Below are positions 21,033 through 29,297 of a stretch of DNA of 64,000 bases, piece after piece. A program made the translations under genes and the position numbers. The stretch lies in contig NZ_JAGIOE010000001.1 of the NCBI RefSeq assembly GCF_017876575.1, positions 4,320,443-4,384,442 on the forward strand, written 5' to 3'. The notes under the pieces are model-generated. The model saw only the letters and a program-made list of their open reading frames with translations. It was not told the origin of the DNA and searched no databases. The stretch's first letter is position 1. The number at the start of each line of letters is the position of its first letter. This stretch comes from Paeniglutamicibacter psychrophenolicus (lineage in GTDB: Bacteria > Actinomycetota > Actinomycetes > Actinomycetales > Micrococcaceae).

Positions 21033-21950
21033 CTATCTTAGACCGGCAAACAGGTCGGTCTCTGGGAGTGTGGTGGGAACCGAGGATTTGATCAAGGTGA
21101 AATCCTCCCAAGGCCAGGCCTTGGCGTAGATCGCCTCGGGCACGGCAAAGAAGAAACCGGTCGGATCGATCTGGGTCCGGTGCGCCAGCAGCGCCTGGTC
21201 TCGCTGCTTGAAGAAGCCAGCGCAGTTCACCTGCGTGGTGGTCTTGTGCGGCGAGACCCACCCGAAGAACTGCTCTTCCGGGTGCTCCTCCCAGGCGGCA
21301 ACGCGCTCGGCATAGGGCGAATCGATGCCGGCATCGACCATCGCGTAGTGCAGGGTCCGGAAACGCTCCGGGGCAAAGGCGCGGTCATAGTAAAGCTTCG
21401 AGGTTTCCCAGGGCTCGCCCAGCTCCGGGGAACTGTCGGCCTTCGCGGCTTCCGCGAAGGCATGCACCGCGACCTTGTGCGCCTGGATGTGGTCGGGGTG
21501 GGGGTAGCCGCCGTTTTCGTCGTACGCAATGATCACGTGCGGCTTGAACTCGCGGATCAGCTTGATCAGCGGGGCGGATGCGCGGTCCAGCGGCTGCAGC
21601 GCGAAGGAGCCGAAGTCGAGTTCCGGCAGCGGATCGCCCTCGGGCAGCCCCGAGTCGGTGAATCCGATCCAGCGGTGTTCGATGCCCAGCACCGCCGCGG
21701 CCTCTGCCATCTCGGTGCGCCGCACGCCGGTCAGGTCGCGGTGCGCGTGGGCGAGCTCGCCCACGGCGGCATTGAGGATGTCCCCGCGTTCCCCGCCGGT
21801 GCAGGTTGCCACCATCACCCTTGCCCCGGCGGCAACGTATGCCGCCATGGTGGCCGAACCCTTGGACGCCTCGTCGTCGGGGTGTGCATGGACCGCCAAC
21901 AAACGCAGGCCCGATGAATCAGCGATATGCTCCACGTTTCGTACTTCCAC
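21033..21950 (-). CDS. mca: mycothiol S-conjugate amidase
   Basis: Cleaves the amide bond of mycothiol S-conjugates, releasing a mercapturic acid for export and GlcN-Ins for mycothiol re-synthesis; this is the detoxification arm of the actinobacterial thiol mycothiol. The 305-residue protein has the LmbE/PIG-L zinc site: AVHAHPDDEASKG (His23, Asp26) and YPHPDHIQAHK (His154 as third ligand, His151 catalytic by analogy with MshB). TCTGGERGDILN is the family motif after the first strand. GTG 21950 is preceded by a GGAG. It is transcribed divergently from the DUF4307 gene. Confidence 0.95.
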   Translation of the reverse strand: MEVRNVEHIADSSGLRLLAVHAHPDDEASKGSATMAAYVAAGARVMVATCTGGERGDILNAAVGELAHAHRDLTGVRRTEMAEAAAVLGIEHRWIGFTDSGLPEGDPLPELDFGSFALQPLDRASAPLIKLIREFKPHVIIAYDENGGYPHPDHIQAHKVAVHAFAEAAKADSSPELGEPWETSKLYYDRAFAPERFRTLHYAMVDAGIDSPYAERVAAWEEHPEEQFFGWVSPHKTTTQVNCAGFFKQRDQALLAHRTQIDPTGFFFAVPEAIYAKAWPWEDFTLIKSSVPTTLPETDLFAGLR

Positions 21951-22059
21951 CTAGGTGACTCCAACTTCCTCATGCTCGGTGAAGGGTTCCCCTTGCCAAG
22001 GCTTAGACTGGTAGGGATGATTTCCCGGCCGCGACGCCCATGAATCGAAAGAGGCGCCA

Positions 22060-22461
22060 TTGTCCAGCTTAACGAATAGGTACGGTTCGCCCAAGCGCGG
22101 CCTGGCCAAAAGAACCCGCAAGACGCTGATCATCCTCGGCCTGGCCGTTGGCATCTTGGCTGCGTTCTACCTGACCACCGCCACCAATTCGAAGGTGGAC
22201 TTCAAGGACAACTCCTTCATGGTCCACTCCCCCACCAGTGCCACCGCAATCGTGGACATCTCCAAGGATGCCGGCGACACGGTCCAGTGCGAGATCCGCG
22301 CGATGAACGAGTCCTACGCCATTGTTGGATGGAAGACGCTGGTTGTGGGCCCCACCGAGGGCAAGGGCATGACGACCACCAGGTTCGATGTAAAGCTCCG
22401 TACCGAGTCGCTGGCCACCACCGCAGGCGTCGAGGAATGCCGGCTGGTCAAGGCCTCCTGA
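22060..22461 (+). CDS. DUF4307 membrane-anchored protein
   Basis: A 133-residue protein of a family found beside mca in actinobacteria. A single N-terminal helix (TLIILGLAVGILAAFYLTT, about residues 22-40) anchors it, with the remainder (about 90 residues, beta-rich, two Cys) outside. The start is TTG 22060, supported by a GAAAGAGG upstream. Function is unknown. A -10-like TAGACT near 22003 is a possible promoter. Confidence 0.85.
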   Translation: MSSLTNRYGSPKRGLAKRTRKTLIILGLAVGILAAFYLTTATNSKVDFKDNSFMVHSPTSATAIVDISKDAGDTVQCEIRAMNESYAIVGWKTLVVGPTEGKGMTTTRFDVKLRTESLATTAGVEECRLVKAS

Positions 22462-22541
22462 CCACCGCGGGCACACCGCATCCGGGGCGTCGCCGATTGT
22501 TTGGCCTGCACGACGCGCCACTACGCCAAAAGCTCAAACTC

Positions 22542-22571
22542 TTGGGTAAATAGCCGTTTGGCGGCTAATAT
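22542..22571 (+). promoter_or_regulatory. candidate greA promoter with internal dyad
   Basis: TTGGGT (22542-22547), an 18-base spacer and TAATAT (22566-22571). The spacer holds a perfect dyad TAGCCG-TTTGG-CGGCTA (22551-22567) that overlaps the -10, so a regulator site is possible. About 165 bases of leader follow, including a CCCCGC...GCGGGG pair (22589-22640 region). Confidence 0.45.
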
Positions 22572-22735
22572 CTTTCTAATACGTTAATGCCCCGCTACAG
22601 ACCGTGACGGACAAAGTTCTTCACCTGCTGTGCGGGGTCTTTGCTTGCAAGATGTTCGTCGCATCATCGGGCGGGACCGTCTCGGCATGTTGTTCCCCCA
22701 GGGAGTAGCGGCCCTGATTACACAAGGAGTACCAC

Positions 22736-23230
22736 GTGACCACGACCAATCACGAACCAGTTGTTTGGCTGACCCAAGAGGCCTATGACCGTCTTGCCGC
22801 CGAGCTCGAGCACCTCTCGGGCCCGGGCCGTGCAGAGATCGTAGACCGCATTGAGCAGGCACGTTCCGAGGGCGACCTCAAGGAAAACGGTGGCTACCAC
22901 GCGGCCAAGGAAGAGCAGGGCAAGGCCGAGGCACGCATCACGTACCTCAAGGACCTGCTGCGTCGTGCCCACGTGGGCGAAGCTCCCGCCGATGACGGAA
23001 TCGTCGAGCCGGGCATGCTGGTCGAGGCAATCATCGCCGGCGACAAGACCACCTTCCTCTTCGGCAGCCGCGAGGTAGCCGGGGATTCGGACCTGGAAGT
23101 CTACTCGGAGAAGTCCCCGATCGGCTCGGCCGTCCACGGCGCCAAGTCCGGTGACACACTCACCTACTCCGCACCGAACGGCAAGGAAATCACCGTCGAG
23201 ATCGTTTCCTGCAAGCCGTACAGCGGCTAG
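22736..23230 (+). CDS. greA: transcription elongation factor GreA
   Basis: Rescues backtracked RNA polymerase by stimulating transcript cleavage. The 164-residue protein has the N-terminal coiled coil with the functional acidic tip (DRIEQARSEGDLKENGGYHAAKEEQ, about residues 37-62) and the C-terminal FKBP-like domain ending in SPIGSAVHGAKSGDTLTYSAP. The start is GTG 22736 with AAGGAG seven to eight bases upstream. Confidence 0.96.
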   Translation: MTTTNHEPVVWLTQEAYDRLAAELEHLSGPGRAEIVDRIEQARSEGDLKENGGYHAAKEEQGKAEARITYLKDLLRRAHVGEAPADDGIVEPGMLVEAIIAGDKTTFLFGSREVAGDSDLEVYSEKSPIGSAVHGAKSGDTLTYSAPNGKEITVEIVSCKPYSG

Positions 23231-23267
23231 CCTTCCGGCCCGGCGCCGGACGCCGGGCAGCGTGGCC

Positions 23268-23318
23268 GATGGCCGCCACCAACCCACCCCACCGGGTGGA
23301 GGTGGCGGCCATCTCTCG
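23268..23318 (+). terminator. greA terminator
   Basis: A 13-bp perfect stem (23268-23280 with 23301-23313) is followed by TCTCGTTTT. The right arm and tail mark the downstream end of native sequence before the hipBA insertion. Confidence 0.8.
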
Positions 23319-23554
23319 TTTTGCACCCACATGCGTTGGCACTGGACGCAAACGGCCACCGGGTCGGCGAACCACGGTGCGCCACAGTCAATGACGCAAC
23401 GCACCCCAGATTCGGCCAGGTTGCCCCAAAGGCTTGTCATGCTGGCTTACTTGCGGGCATTGCAGCGCATGGGCGAGCTGACCACCAGGCAGTCCATGGA
23501 AGAGCACTTCGAGCCCTACGAAACTAGTCCACTCGCCCTCCCTGCAGCTCCAGC
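23319..23554. other. gap before hipBA; possible coding relic
   Basis: No intact gene. On the minus strand 23320-23440 reads NLAESGVRCVIDCGAPWFAD within a short open frame that runs into the greA terminator. It looks like a fragment of a larger protein but is too short to assign. Base composition falls from GC-rich to AT-rich across this stretch. Confidence 0.35.
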
Positions 23555-23648
23555 TTCACAAAAACATGAAGTCATCACTCTTCACAATATTGTGAATTCA
23601 GCACGCTTCAGGATATTGTTAAGTGTTACCGGTTCATGTTTTTGTGAA
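23555..23648. promoter_or_regulatory. four evenly spaced 16-bp HipB operators
   Basis: Four 16-bp sites begin at 23555, 23581, 23607 and 23633, exactly 26 bp apart. Site 2 is a perfect palindrome, TTCACAATATTGTGAA. Sites 1 and 4 (TTCACAAAAACATGAA and TTCATGTTTTTGTGAA) are exact reverse complements of each other. Site 3 (TTCAGGATATTGTTAA) matches site 2 at 13 of 16 positions. A possible promoter, TTGTGA (23590-23595) with TATTGT (23614-23619), lies inside the array. E. coli hipBA also has four operators, of different sequence. Confidence 0.85.
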
Positions 23649-23704
23649 ACGGGGGTCCGGGGCACTACCTGGCACGCGCTTAAACAGATCGGAGGAGAGG
23701 CAAG

Positions 23705-23950
23705 ATGCCTTCCATTGATGTCAAAAATGCCAAAGTTCTCAGCCAAATAATTAAAGCCGCAAGAGAAGGGCAGGGTGTCCAGGCACAAGACTTAGCAGAT
23801 CGACTGGGACTGACCCCTCAATACATCTCCAAGCTTGAATCCGGAACCTCGACTCTCTTTGCAACGAGGCTGTTTCGTGTTCTCAATCGACTAAATATCA
23901 AAATGACGCTCAGCTACGAACCCAAGAAATCCGATGACTCTCATGGCTGA
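23705..23950 (+). CDS. hipB: HipB-like antitoxin, XRE-family regulator
   Basis: An 81-residue helix-turn-helix protein that should repress the operon and inhibit the HipA-like kinase. The XRE domain (about residues 14-67) includes QAQDLADRLGLTPQYISKLESG, followed by a short Lys/Asp-rich tail like that of E. coli HipB. A GGAGGAG Shine-Dalgarno precedes ATG 23705, and the operator array lies 57-150 bp upstream. The end overlaps hipA. AT content is much higher than in flanking genes. Confidence 0.9.
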   Translation: MPSIDVKNAKVLSQIIKAAREGQGVQAQDLADRLGLTPQYISKLESGTSTLFATRLFRVLNRLNIKMTLSYEPKKSDDSHG

Positions 23951-25280
23951 AGCGACTCTGAGCGTTTACCTTCTGGATCAGCTGGTCGGACGAATTACGC
24001 GGCACAACGTATCTACGCGTATCAATTTTGATGTTGAACCCGATTATGAAGGTCCCGCAACGGCCCTATCAGAAGGTTTCGCCCTTATTCCGGGCGAGCG
24101 GCTTAACTCTGAGCATGTTTCAAACTTCTTCGGAGGGTTTCTTCCCGAAGGACCAAACCGGGATGCGCTTGCCAAGAAGGCCCGCATCGGGGCAAACGAC
24201 CTTTTCTCGATGTTGGAGCGCTATGGCATGACAATGACTGGCGCGTTGTCAGTTCGGCTGGGCACCTCGGATGCCCTCGAGGGTTCGGGGTATCGTCTGC
24301 TGTCAGAGCGTGATCTCCACGCAAAAATCAGGCAGGCTGCGCAAGAGTTCGATCTAGGCAATGAGCCCGACAGCGGTCGGTCAACAATCCCCGGGTTCCA
24401 GCCCAAGTTAATGCTCGCCCTACTCGGAGGGAAGTGGTACCAACCACTCAAAGGTTCTCACAGTACACACATCGTCAAACCGTCTCCGGCAAGACGCCCG
24501 GAAACGATCTACGATGAGTTTTTCTCCCAGCAGCTTTCCCGGCACATGGGACTTTCCCGTTTCAAAAGTGAACTTATACCAATGGGAAACAAAGCTCATT
24601 TTCTGGCGATAGAGCGTTATGACCGCACCGTCACGGAGAGTGCGGACGTGGTGGCAATTCACCAAGAGGACGCTGCACAAGCGCTTGGCCTGGATTGGAT
24701 CGATTCCTCTGCGAAGTTTCAGAACCCGCGGATGCCCGACCTAAACGCTCGACCCTCAGCGGCAAAGATCGCCGAGTTATTTGGAACCGTAGGCGACGGC
24801 TCCGACGCTGAGGTGTGGCTTCAGCACCTCATGTTTAACGTATTGGTTGGAAACCACGATGGTCATGCCAAGAACGTCTCGGTTATCCATGAAGGAGAGG
24901 ATTCTCGAATAGCAGACCTCTACGACGCCGTTCCGATCTTGCACATCAATGACGATGCCAGCCGGGTAAATTCCGCCAAAATCAATGACGACCTGTCTCT
25001 TTCAATCGGTGGCGAATTCAGCCATCACTCGGTAACCATCGATCATTTCAAGTCTGAAGCGAAGTCATGGGGAGCAATTAGCCCACGGCTCACGAACAAA
25101 ATCATCGCATCAACACTCGAGCAGTTCTCTTCGGCATTAGAAGAGACAGATGAAATTCCAGGGGCAAGCAAAAATTTCAAAGATCGGCTCGGATACAACC
25201 TCGACCGCATCGCAGCAGGAAAATCGATCGGCAAGCCGAAGCTGCCGCTGGAGGCTTGGAAGCGCAAGCCTCTGAGCTGA
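23934..25280 (+). CDS. hipA: HipA-like serine/threonine kinase toxin
   Basis: HipA kinases inactivate glutamyl-tRNA synthetase or other translation components and induce growth arrest. The 448-residue protein is full length. It has the HipA N-domain GFLPEGPNRDALAKKARIG (residues 69-87), the P-loop-like TIPGFQPKL (151-159) and the catalytic loop VGNHDGHAKN (305-314; Asp309 as in E. coli HipA). The metal-binding LYDAVP (Asp331) follows. The residue aligned with the E. coli autophosphorylation Ser150 appears to be Thr151 here, with Ser150 just before it. ATG 23934 overlaps hipB by 17 bases; ATG 23943 is an alternative. GC is low (25 of 60 bases at 24541-24600), which suggests horizontal transfer. 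Confidence 0.92.
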   Translation: MTLMAEATLSVYLLDQLVGRITRHNVSTRINFDVEPDYEGPATALSEGFALIPGERLNSEHVSNFFGGFLPEGPNRDALAKKARIGANDLFSMLERYGMTMTGALSVRLGTSDALEGSGYRLLSERDLHAKIRQAAQEFDLGNEPDSGRSTIPGFQPKLMLALLGGKWYQPLKGSHSTHIVKPSPARRPETIYDEFFSQQLSRHMGLSRFKSELIPMGNKAHFLAIERYDRTVTESADVVAIHQEDAAQALGLDWIDSSAKFQNPRMPDLNARPSAAKIAELFGTVGDGSDAEVWLQHLMFNVLVGNHDGHAKNVSVIHEGEDSRIADLYDAVPILHINDDASRVNSAKINDDLSLSIGGEFSHHSVTIDHFKSEAKSWGAISPRLTNKIIASTLEQFSSALEETDEIPGASKNFKDRLGYNLDRIAAGKSIGKPKLPLEAWKRKPLS

Positions 25281-25609
25281 GGCAGCCACCGAGCCTTCGG
25301 TTCGCCGCACGCATGATGAGAAACAATTCGCAAGGAGCTCATCCTGGCCACAATGTCGGCATTCGCCACACCAATCATCATCGACACAGTAATAGACGCA
25401 ATGTTCAACCTGTCTGGGTGGCGGCGAGAACAGTGCCTTGCGGTTTGGTCAATGCCCGGCAGTCATTGCGGTGCCCAGCACGCTGCTTTTCGCCTCGGCG
25501 GCACGTTCACGGGCGCGTGCATAGAATCTAGACCTTTGAAGCCTGCGCTCGCTGAAATCCATTTCACCCATCCCGAGGCCTGCTGAGCTCTTGTGCCGGC
25601 CGAGCTGCA
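25281..25609. other. gap between hipA and ilvA
   Basis: No convincing gene. A 77-codon open frame (25353-25586, plus strand, starting MSAFATPIIIDTVIDAMFN) is the only candidate. It has no recognisable similarity, and a weak GGAG lies about 20 bases upstream. It may be a remnant of the acquired segment. Confidence 0.3.
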
Positions 25610-26860
25610 TCAGCCCATGATCATGGGCTGGAAGCCCTCGGCGCGCAGGTTGTTCAGCACCAGCTCCGAGTGCACATGTCCCTTGGTCTCCATGTCGATG
25701 GTGATCGCCACGTCGCCCATGGACAGCGAGCCGCCCACGCGGGTGTGGTCCAGGCGGGTGACATTGGCATCGGACTCGGCGATGACCCGGGAGATCGTTG
25801 CCAGCTCGCCGGGACGGTCATCGAGCATCATGCGCACGGTCAGGTAGCGCCCGGCCGCGGAGAGGCCGCGCTGGATGACCTTGAGCATCAGCAGCGGGTC
25901 GATGTTGCCGCCGGAAAGCACCACCGCGGTCTTGGACGGGGTCAGGCCGAGCTCCTCCAGCTTGCCCTCGAGCAGCGCTGCCACGCCCACGGCGCCGGCC
26001 GGCTCGACCACCAGCTTCGAGCGTTCCATGAGGAACACCAGGGCGCGGGCCAGCCCGTCCTCGGATACGGTGACCACGTCGTCGACGAGTTCGCGGATGA
26101 TCTGGAAGGGCAGCTGGCCCGGGCGGCCCACGGCGATGCCGTCGGCGATGGTGCGCACGGTGTCCAGCGGGACCAGCGCATCGGCGGCCAGCGAGGGAGG
26201 GTAGGCAGCGGCGTTCTCGGCCTGCACCCCGATGATCTTGATTTCCCGACCCAGTTCCTTGGCACGTGTCTTGATGGCCACCGCGACCCCGGCCAGCAGT
26301 CCGCCGCCGCCCACGCCCATCAGCACGGTGTCGACGTCGGGGAGCTGCTCGAGGATCTCCAACCCGATGGTTCCCTGCCCGGCGATGATGTCGGGGTTGT
26401 CGAAGGGGTGCACGAAGACAGCACCGGTCGCGGTGGCGTAGCGCTCGGCCTCGGCCAGCGCCTCGTCCACGTTGTGCCCGTGCAGGATGACCTCGGCCCC
26501 GTGGTCGCGGGTCGCGGTGAGCTTGGGCAGTGCCACGCCCAGCGGCATGTAGATGCGGGCCTTGATCCCCAGTCGGCGGGCGGCCTGGGCCACGCCCTGG
26601 GCGTGGTTGCCCGCCGAGGCGGCCACGACGCCACGGGCGCGTTCCTCGGCGGTGAGCTTGGCCATGCGCACGTAGGCGCCGCGGACCTTGAAGGAACCGG
26701 CACGCTGCAGGTTCTCGCACTTCAGGTAGACCTCGGAGCCGATTTCCAGGGACAGCGCGCGCGAGTGCTCCATCGGCGTGCGGACAGCCACGCCCTCAAG
26801 CAGGTCGCGGGCCTCTTCGATGTCGGACAGGCTCACCGGGAGTTGGGTCTTCTGGATCAT
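25610..26860 (-). CDS. ilvA: threonine ammonia-lyase (biosynthetic-type fold with C-terminal ACT domain)
   Basis: A PLP enzyme that deaminates threonine to 2-oxobutyrate, the first step of isoleucine synthesis. In the 416-residue protein the PLP lysine is in AGSFKVRGAY (about residues 54-63). The phosphate-binding GVGGGGLLAG loop follows near residues 182-191, and VVLSGGNIDP near 320. The last 80 residues form one ACT-like domain (TVRMMLDDRPGELATISRVI). This short layout is shared with catabolic-type TdcB/IlvA of actinobacteria, so feedback by isoleucine is uncertain. The start is ATG 26860 (MIQKTQLPVSL); the frame upstream to 26995 overlaps the transporter gene. Confidence 0.92.
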   Translation of the reverse strand: MIQKTQLPVSLSDIEEARDLLEGVAVRTPMEHSRALSLEIGSEVYLKCENLQRAGSFKVRGAYVRMAKLTAEERARGVVAASAGNHAQGVAQAARRLGIKARIYMPLGVALPKLTATRDHGAEVILHGHNVDEALAEAERYATATGAVFVHPFDNPDIIAGQGTIGLEILEQLPDVDTVLMGVGGGGLLAGVAVAIKTRAKELGREIKIIGVQAENAAAYPPSLAADALVPLDTVRTIADGIAVGRPGQLPFQIIRELVDDVVTVSEDGLARALVFLMERSKLVVEPAGAVGVAALLEGKLEELGLTPSKTAVVLSGGNIDPLLMLKVIQRGLSAAGRYLTVRMMLDDRPGELATISRVIAESDANVTRLDHTRVGGSLSMGDVAITIDMETKGHVHSELVLNNLRAEGFQPMIMG

Positions 26861-26963
26861 GGGAGCGGCTTTCTTCTGGGCGTGTTCACACGCGGGTGCA
26901 ATCAGGAATGGAGGCCTTTCGGGGCCAGGACCTTGGACCGGGGGTAAGCGGTGGGTGTGCGGA

Positions 26964-28280
26964 TCAGGAACCGGGGTCTGGTTCTTCTCCGTCAAGGTCG
27001 GCGGGAGCCGGTTCCGCGGAGCGGACCGGCTTGGTAATTCGTGAACCGTTCACGGCCGCCATGGCCGCGGTCTCGGGGCCAAAGAGCGGATCGTGCTCCC
27101 AGCCCCGGTCGGAAATGTACTTCACCACGGTGTTGGCCACGGCCAGCACCGGGACGGCGAACAGGGCGCCGGCAATGCCGGCGACGATGGAGCCACCGGC
27201 CACGGCCATGACCACGGCCAGCGGGTGCAGGCTCACGGCCTTGCCCATGACCAATGGCTGCAGGATGTGGGATTCGGCCTGTTGGATGAAGAGCACCACC
27301 AGCAGCATGATCAGCGCGTTGACCCAGCCGTTGGCCACCAGGGCCAGCAGCACGGCCACGGCCCCGGTGACCAGCGCACCGATGACGGGGATGAACGATC
27401 CGATGAAGACGAGCACACCCAGCGGAAGTGCCAGCGGCACCCCGAGGATCAGCGCGCCCACGCCGATGCCCACGGCGTCGATGAAGGCCACAAAGAGTTG
27501 GACGCGGACGTAGCTGACCATCGAGCCCCAGCCGCGATGGCCGGCACCGTGGGCGGCGGCCCGGGCACGGCGCGGCAGCAGGTTGATGAAGAAGCGCCCG
27601 ATGCGCGGTCCGTCCAGCAGCAGGAAGATCAGCGAGAAGAGCACCAGCAGCATGCCCGTCACCACGTGCCCGAGGGTGGTGCCCCAGGACAGCGCACCGG
27701 AGAGAATGGACGAGGAGTTGTTCTTGAGCGTGTTCAGCGCGTCTTGGAAAAGCGTGTCGAGGTCCTGGTTGCTCAATCCCAGCGGGCCGGTGGAGAGCCA
27801 GTGCTGGATCTGGGCGATGCCGGTCAGGGCCTGGGCCCACAGGGAAGCGAAGCCGTTGGCCAGCCGCTGCCCAACGACGGAGAGGCCTCCGACGATCACT
27901 GCCAGGAAACCCACCATGGTCACCCCGACGGAAAGCCCCTTGGGGAATCGCAGGGTGCGGGTCAGGAACTTCACCACGGGGCTGAGCAGCCCGGCCAACA
28001 GGGCCGCGATCATCAGCGGGATCACCAGCAGGGAGACGTGGGAGAGCAGCCAGACGGCGATGCCCACGGCCAGCACGATGACAATCAGGCGCCAGGACCA
28101 GGAGGCGGCGATCCGCACTCCGTAGGGCAGGTCCTCGGCCTCGGCGTGTGCGGCATAGATGCTCGCCGGGTTCTCGTCGGCCTCGGGTGCGGCAGCCATC
28201 CGCTGCTTGGTGACCTGGGCGCTGTGCTGCACCGCTTCGGTGGCAGCGGCCAGGCGCCGCAGGGGGCGCGGCAGCTTCAT
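26964..28280 (-). CDS. AI-2E family transporter (UPF0118 permease)
   Basis: A 438-residue membrane protein of the AI-2E transporter family. Members export autoinducer-2 or act as Na+(Li+)/H+ antiporters, so the substrate is open. About eight helices are visible; the family segment VLVFIGSFIPVIGALVTGAVAVLL and the downstream QPLVMGKAVSLHPLAVVMAVAGG are typical. A roughly 65-residue charged N terminus is cytoplasmic. ATG 28280 has a GGGAG upstream. It lies about 100 bp upstream of ilvA, on the same strand. Confidence 0.88.
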   Translation of the reverse strand: MKLPRPLRRLAAATEAVQHSAQVTKQRMAAAPEADENPASIYAAHAEAEDLPYGVRIAASWSWRLIVIVLAVGIAVWLLSHVSLLVIPLMIAALLAGLLSPVVKFLTRTLRFPKGLSVGVTMVGFLAVIVGGLSVVGQRLANGFASLWAQALTGIAQIQHWLSTGPLGLSNQDLDTLFQDALNTLKNNSSSILSGALSWGTTLGHVVTGMLLVLFSLIFLLLDGPRIGRFFINLLPRRARAAAHGAGHRGWGSMVSYVRVQLFVAFIDAVGIGVGALILGVPLALPLGVLVFIGSFIPVIGALVTGAVAVLLALVANGWVNALIMLLVVLFIQQAESHILQPLVMGKAVSLHPLAVVMAVAGGSIVAGIAGALFAVPVLAVANTVVKYISDRGWEHDPLFGPETAAMAAVNGSRITKPVRSAEPAPADLDGEEPDPGS

Positions 28281-28423
28281 GCCTTGGCTCCCGGAGAAAG
28301 GGGTCCGGGGGTCGCGAGCCCGCGCGCCGTCTTCCCGGTCGAACCCATGCTGCCTGTCAATGCCATGAACATACGTTATCCCTTGGAAGTTGCCGGTGCG
28401 GCATAGATGACGCACATATTGCA

Positions 28424-28469
28424 GAAAAACCGCGGGGCAGTACCCAAATCATGGGTACTGCCCCGCGGT
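28424..28469 (-). terminator. Rho-independent terminator of the Bax inhibitor-1 gene
   Basis: An 18-bp perfect stem (28429-28446 with 28452-28469) closes a 5-base loop and is followed on the minus strand by TTTTTC. Confidence 0.93.
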
Positions 28470-28484
28470 CACACAGCAGATTGA

Positions 28485-29297
28485 CTAGTCGTCGCCACGC
28501 AGGATGGCCAGAATGCGCAGAATCTCAACGTACAGCCAGACCAGCGTCACTGTCAGGCCGAATGCGGCAGCCCAGGCCATCTTGGCCGGCGCTCCCTGGC
28601 GCACACCCTCGGAGATGTTGGTGAAGTCCAGCACGAGTGCGTAGGTGGCCAACAGCACGGCGAGCACGCCGATGCCGACGCCAAGTATGCCGCTGCGCAT
28701 GCCGAACATGCCATCGACGGCGCCGAACATCATCAGGCCGAAGTTCAGCAGCGAGAACACGCCGTAGCCGATCATCGCGATCATGAACATGCGGGTCATC
28801 TTCGGGGTCGCGCGGTACTTGCCCGAGCGGTAAAGCACCAGGGTCACGGCGAAGACAGAGAACGTGGCGAGCACGGCCTGCATGGCAATGCCCGGGTACA
28901 TGTTCTCGAAGACGCCCGACAGGCCGCCGAGGAACAGGCCCTCGAAGCCCGCGTACAGCAGGATGAGCACCGGCGAGGGCTGGCGCTTGAAGGAATTAAC
29001 CAGGCCCAGGCCCAGGCCGACGAGCGCGCCGACGAGCATCAGGGCCGGCAGCTGCCAGCCGATGGCCGCACCAATGAGCACCATGCCCAGGCTCAACATC
29101 GTCTTGTTGATGACGTCGGCGTAGGTCATGCGGCCGGTTTCCTGCGGTGACGCGGAAGGCTGCGAGTACAGGTCCTGCAGGGCCTGTGCGCTCATCGGCT
29201 GAGCATAGGTGGTGGACGCGGCACCCGTGGCGCCGACCGCACGGGTCTGCTCGCGGTAGTTCTTGGAATTGAAGACCGGGTTTCCGCCCAGGGCCAT
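28485..29297 (-). CDS. Bax inhibitor-1/YccA family membrane protein
   Basis: A 270-residue protein with seven hydrophobic helices after an N-terminal cytoplasmic region of about 60 residues. The family includes bacterial YccA (an FtsH modulator) and pH-gated calcium-leak proteins. The YAGFEGLFLGGLSGVFE segment and the acidic LDFTNISEGVRQG near the C terminus are typical of the actinobacterial branch. The start ATG 29297 has a GAGGAGAAA upstream. Its role in this organism is not evident from context. Confidence 0.88.
   Translation of the reverse strand: MALGGNPVFNSKNYREQTRAVGATGAASTTYAQPMSAQALQDLYSQPSASPQETGRMTYADVINKTMLSLGMVLIGAAIGWQLPALMLVGALVGLGLGLVNSFKRQPSPVLILLYAGFEGLFLGGLSGVFENMYPGIAMQAVLATFSVFAVTLVLYRSGKYRATPKMTRMFMIAMIGYGVFSLLNFGLMMFGAVDGMFGMRSGILGVGIGVLAVLLATYALVLDFTNISEGVRQGAPAKMAWAAAFGLTVTLVWLYVEILRILAILRGDD

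Noticed and set aside
22589-22640. Possible riboswitch in the greA leader
   Set aside because: Only one GC-rich pairing can be seen; it fits no riboswitch class I know.
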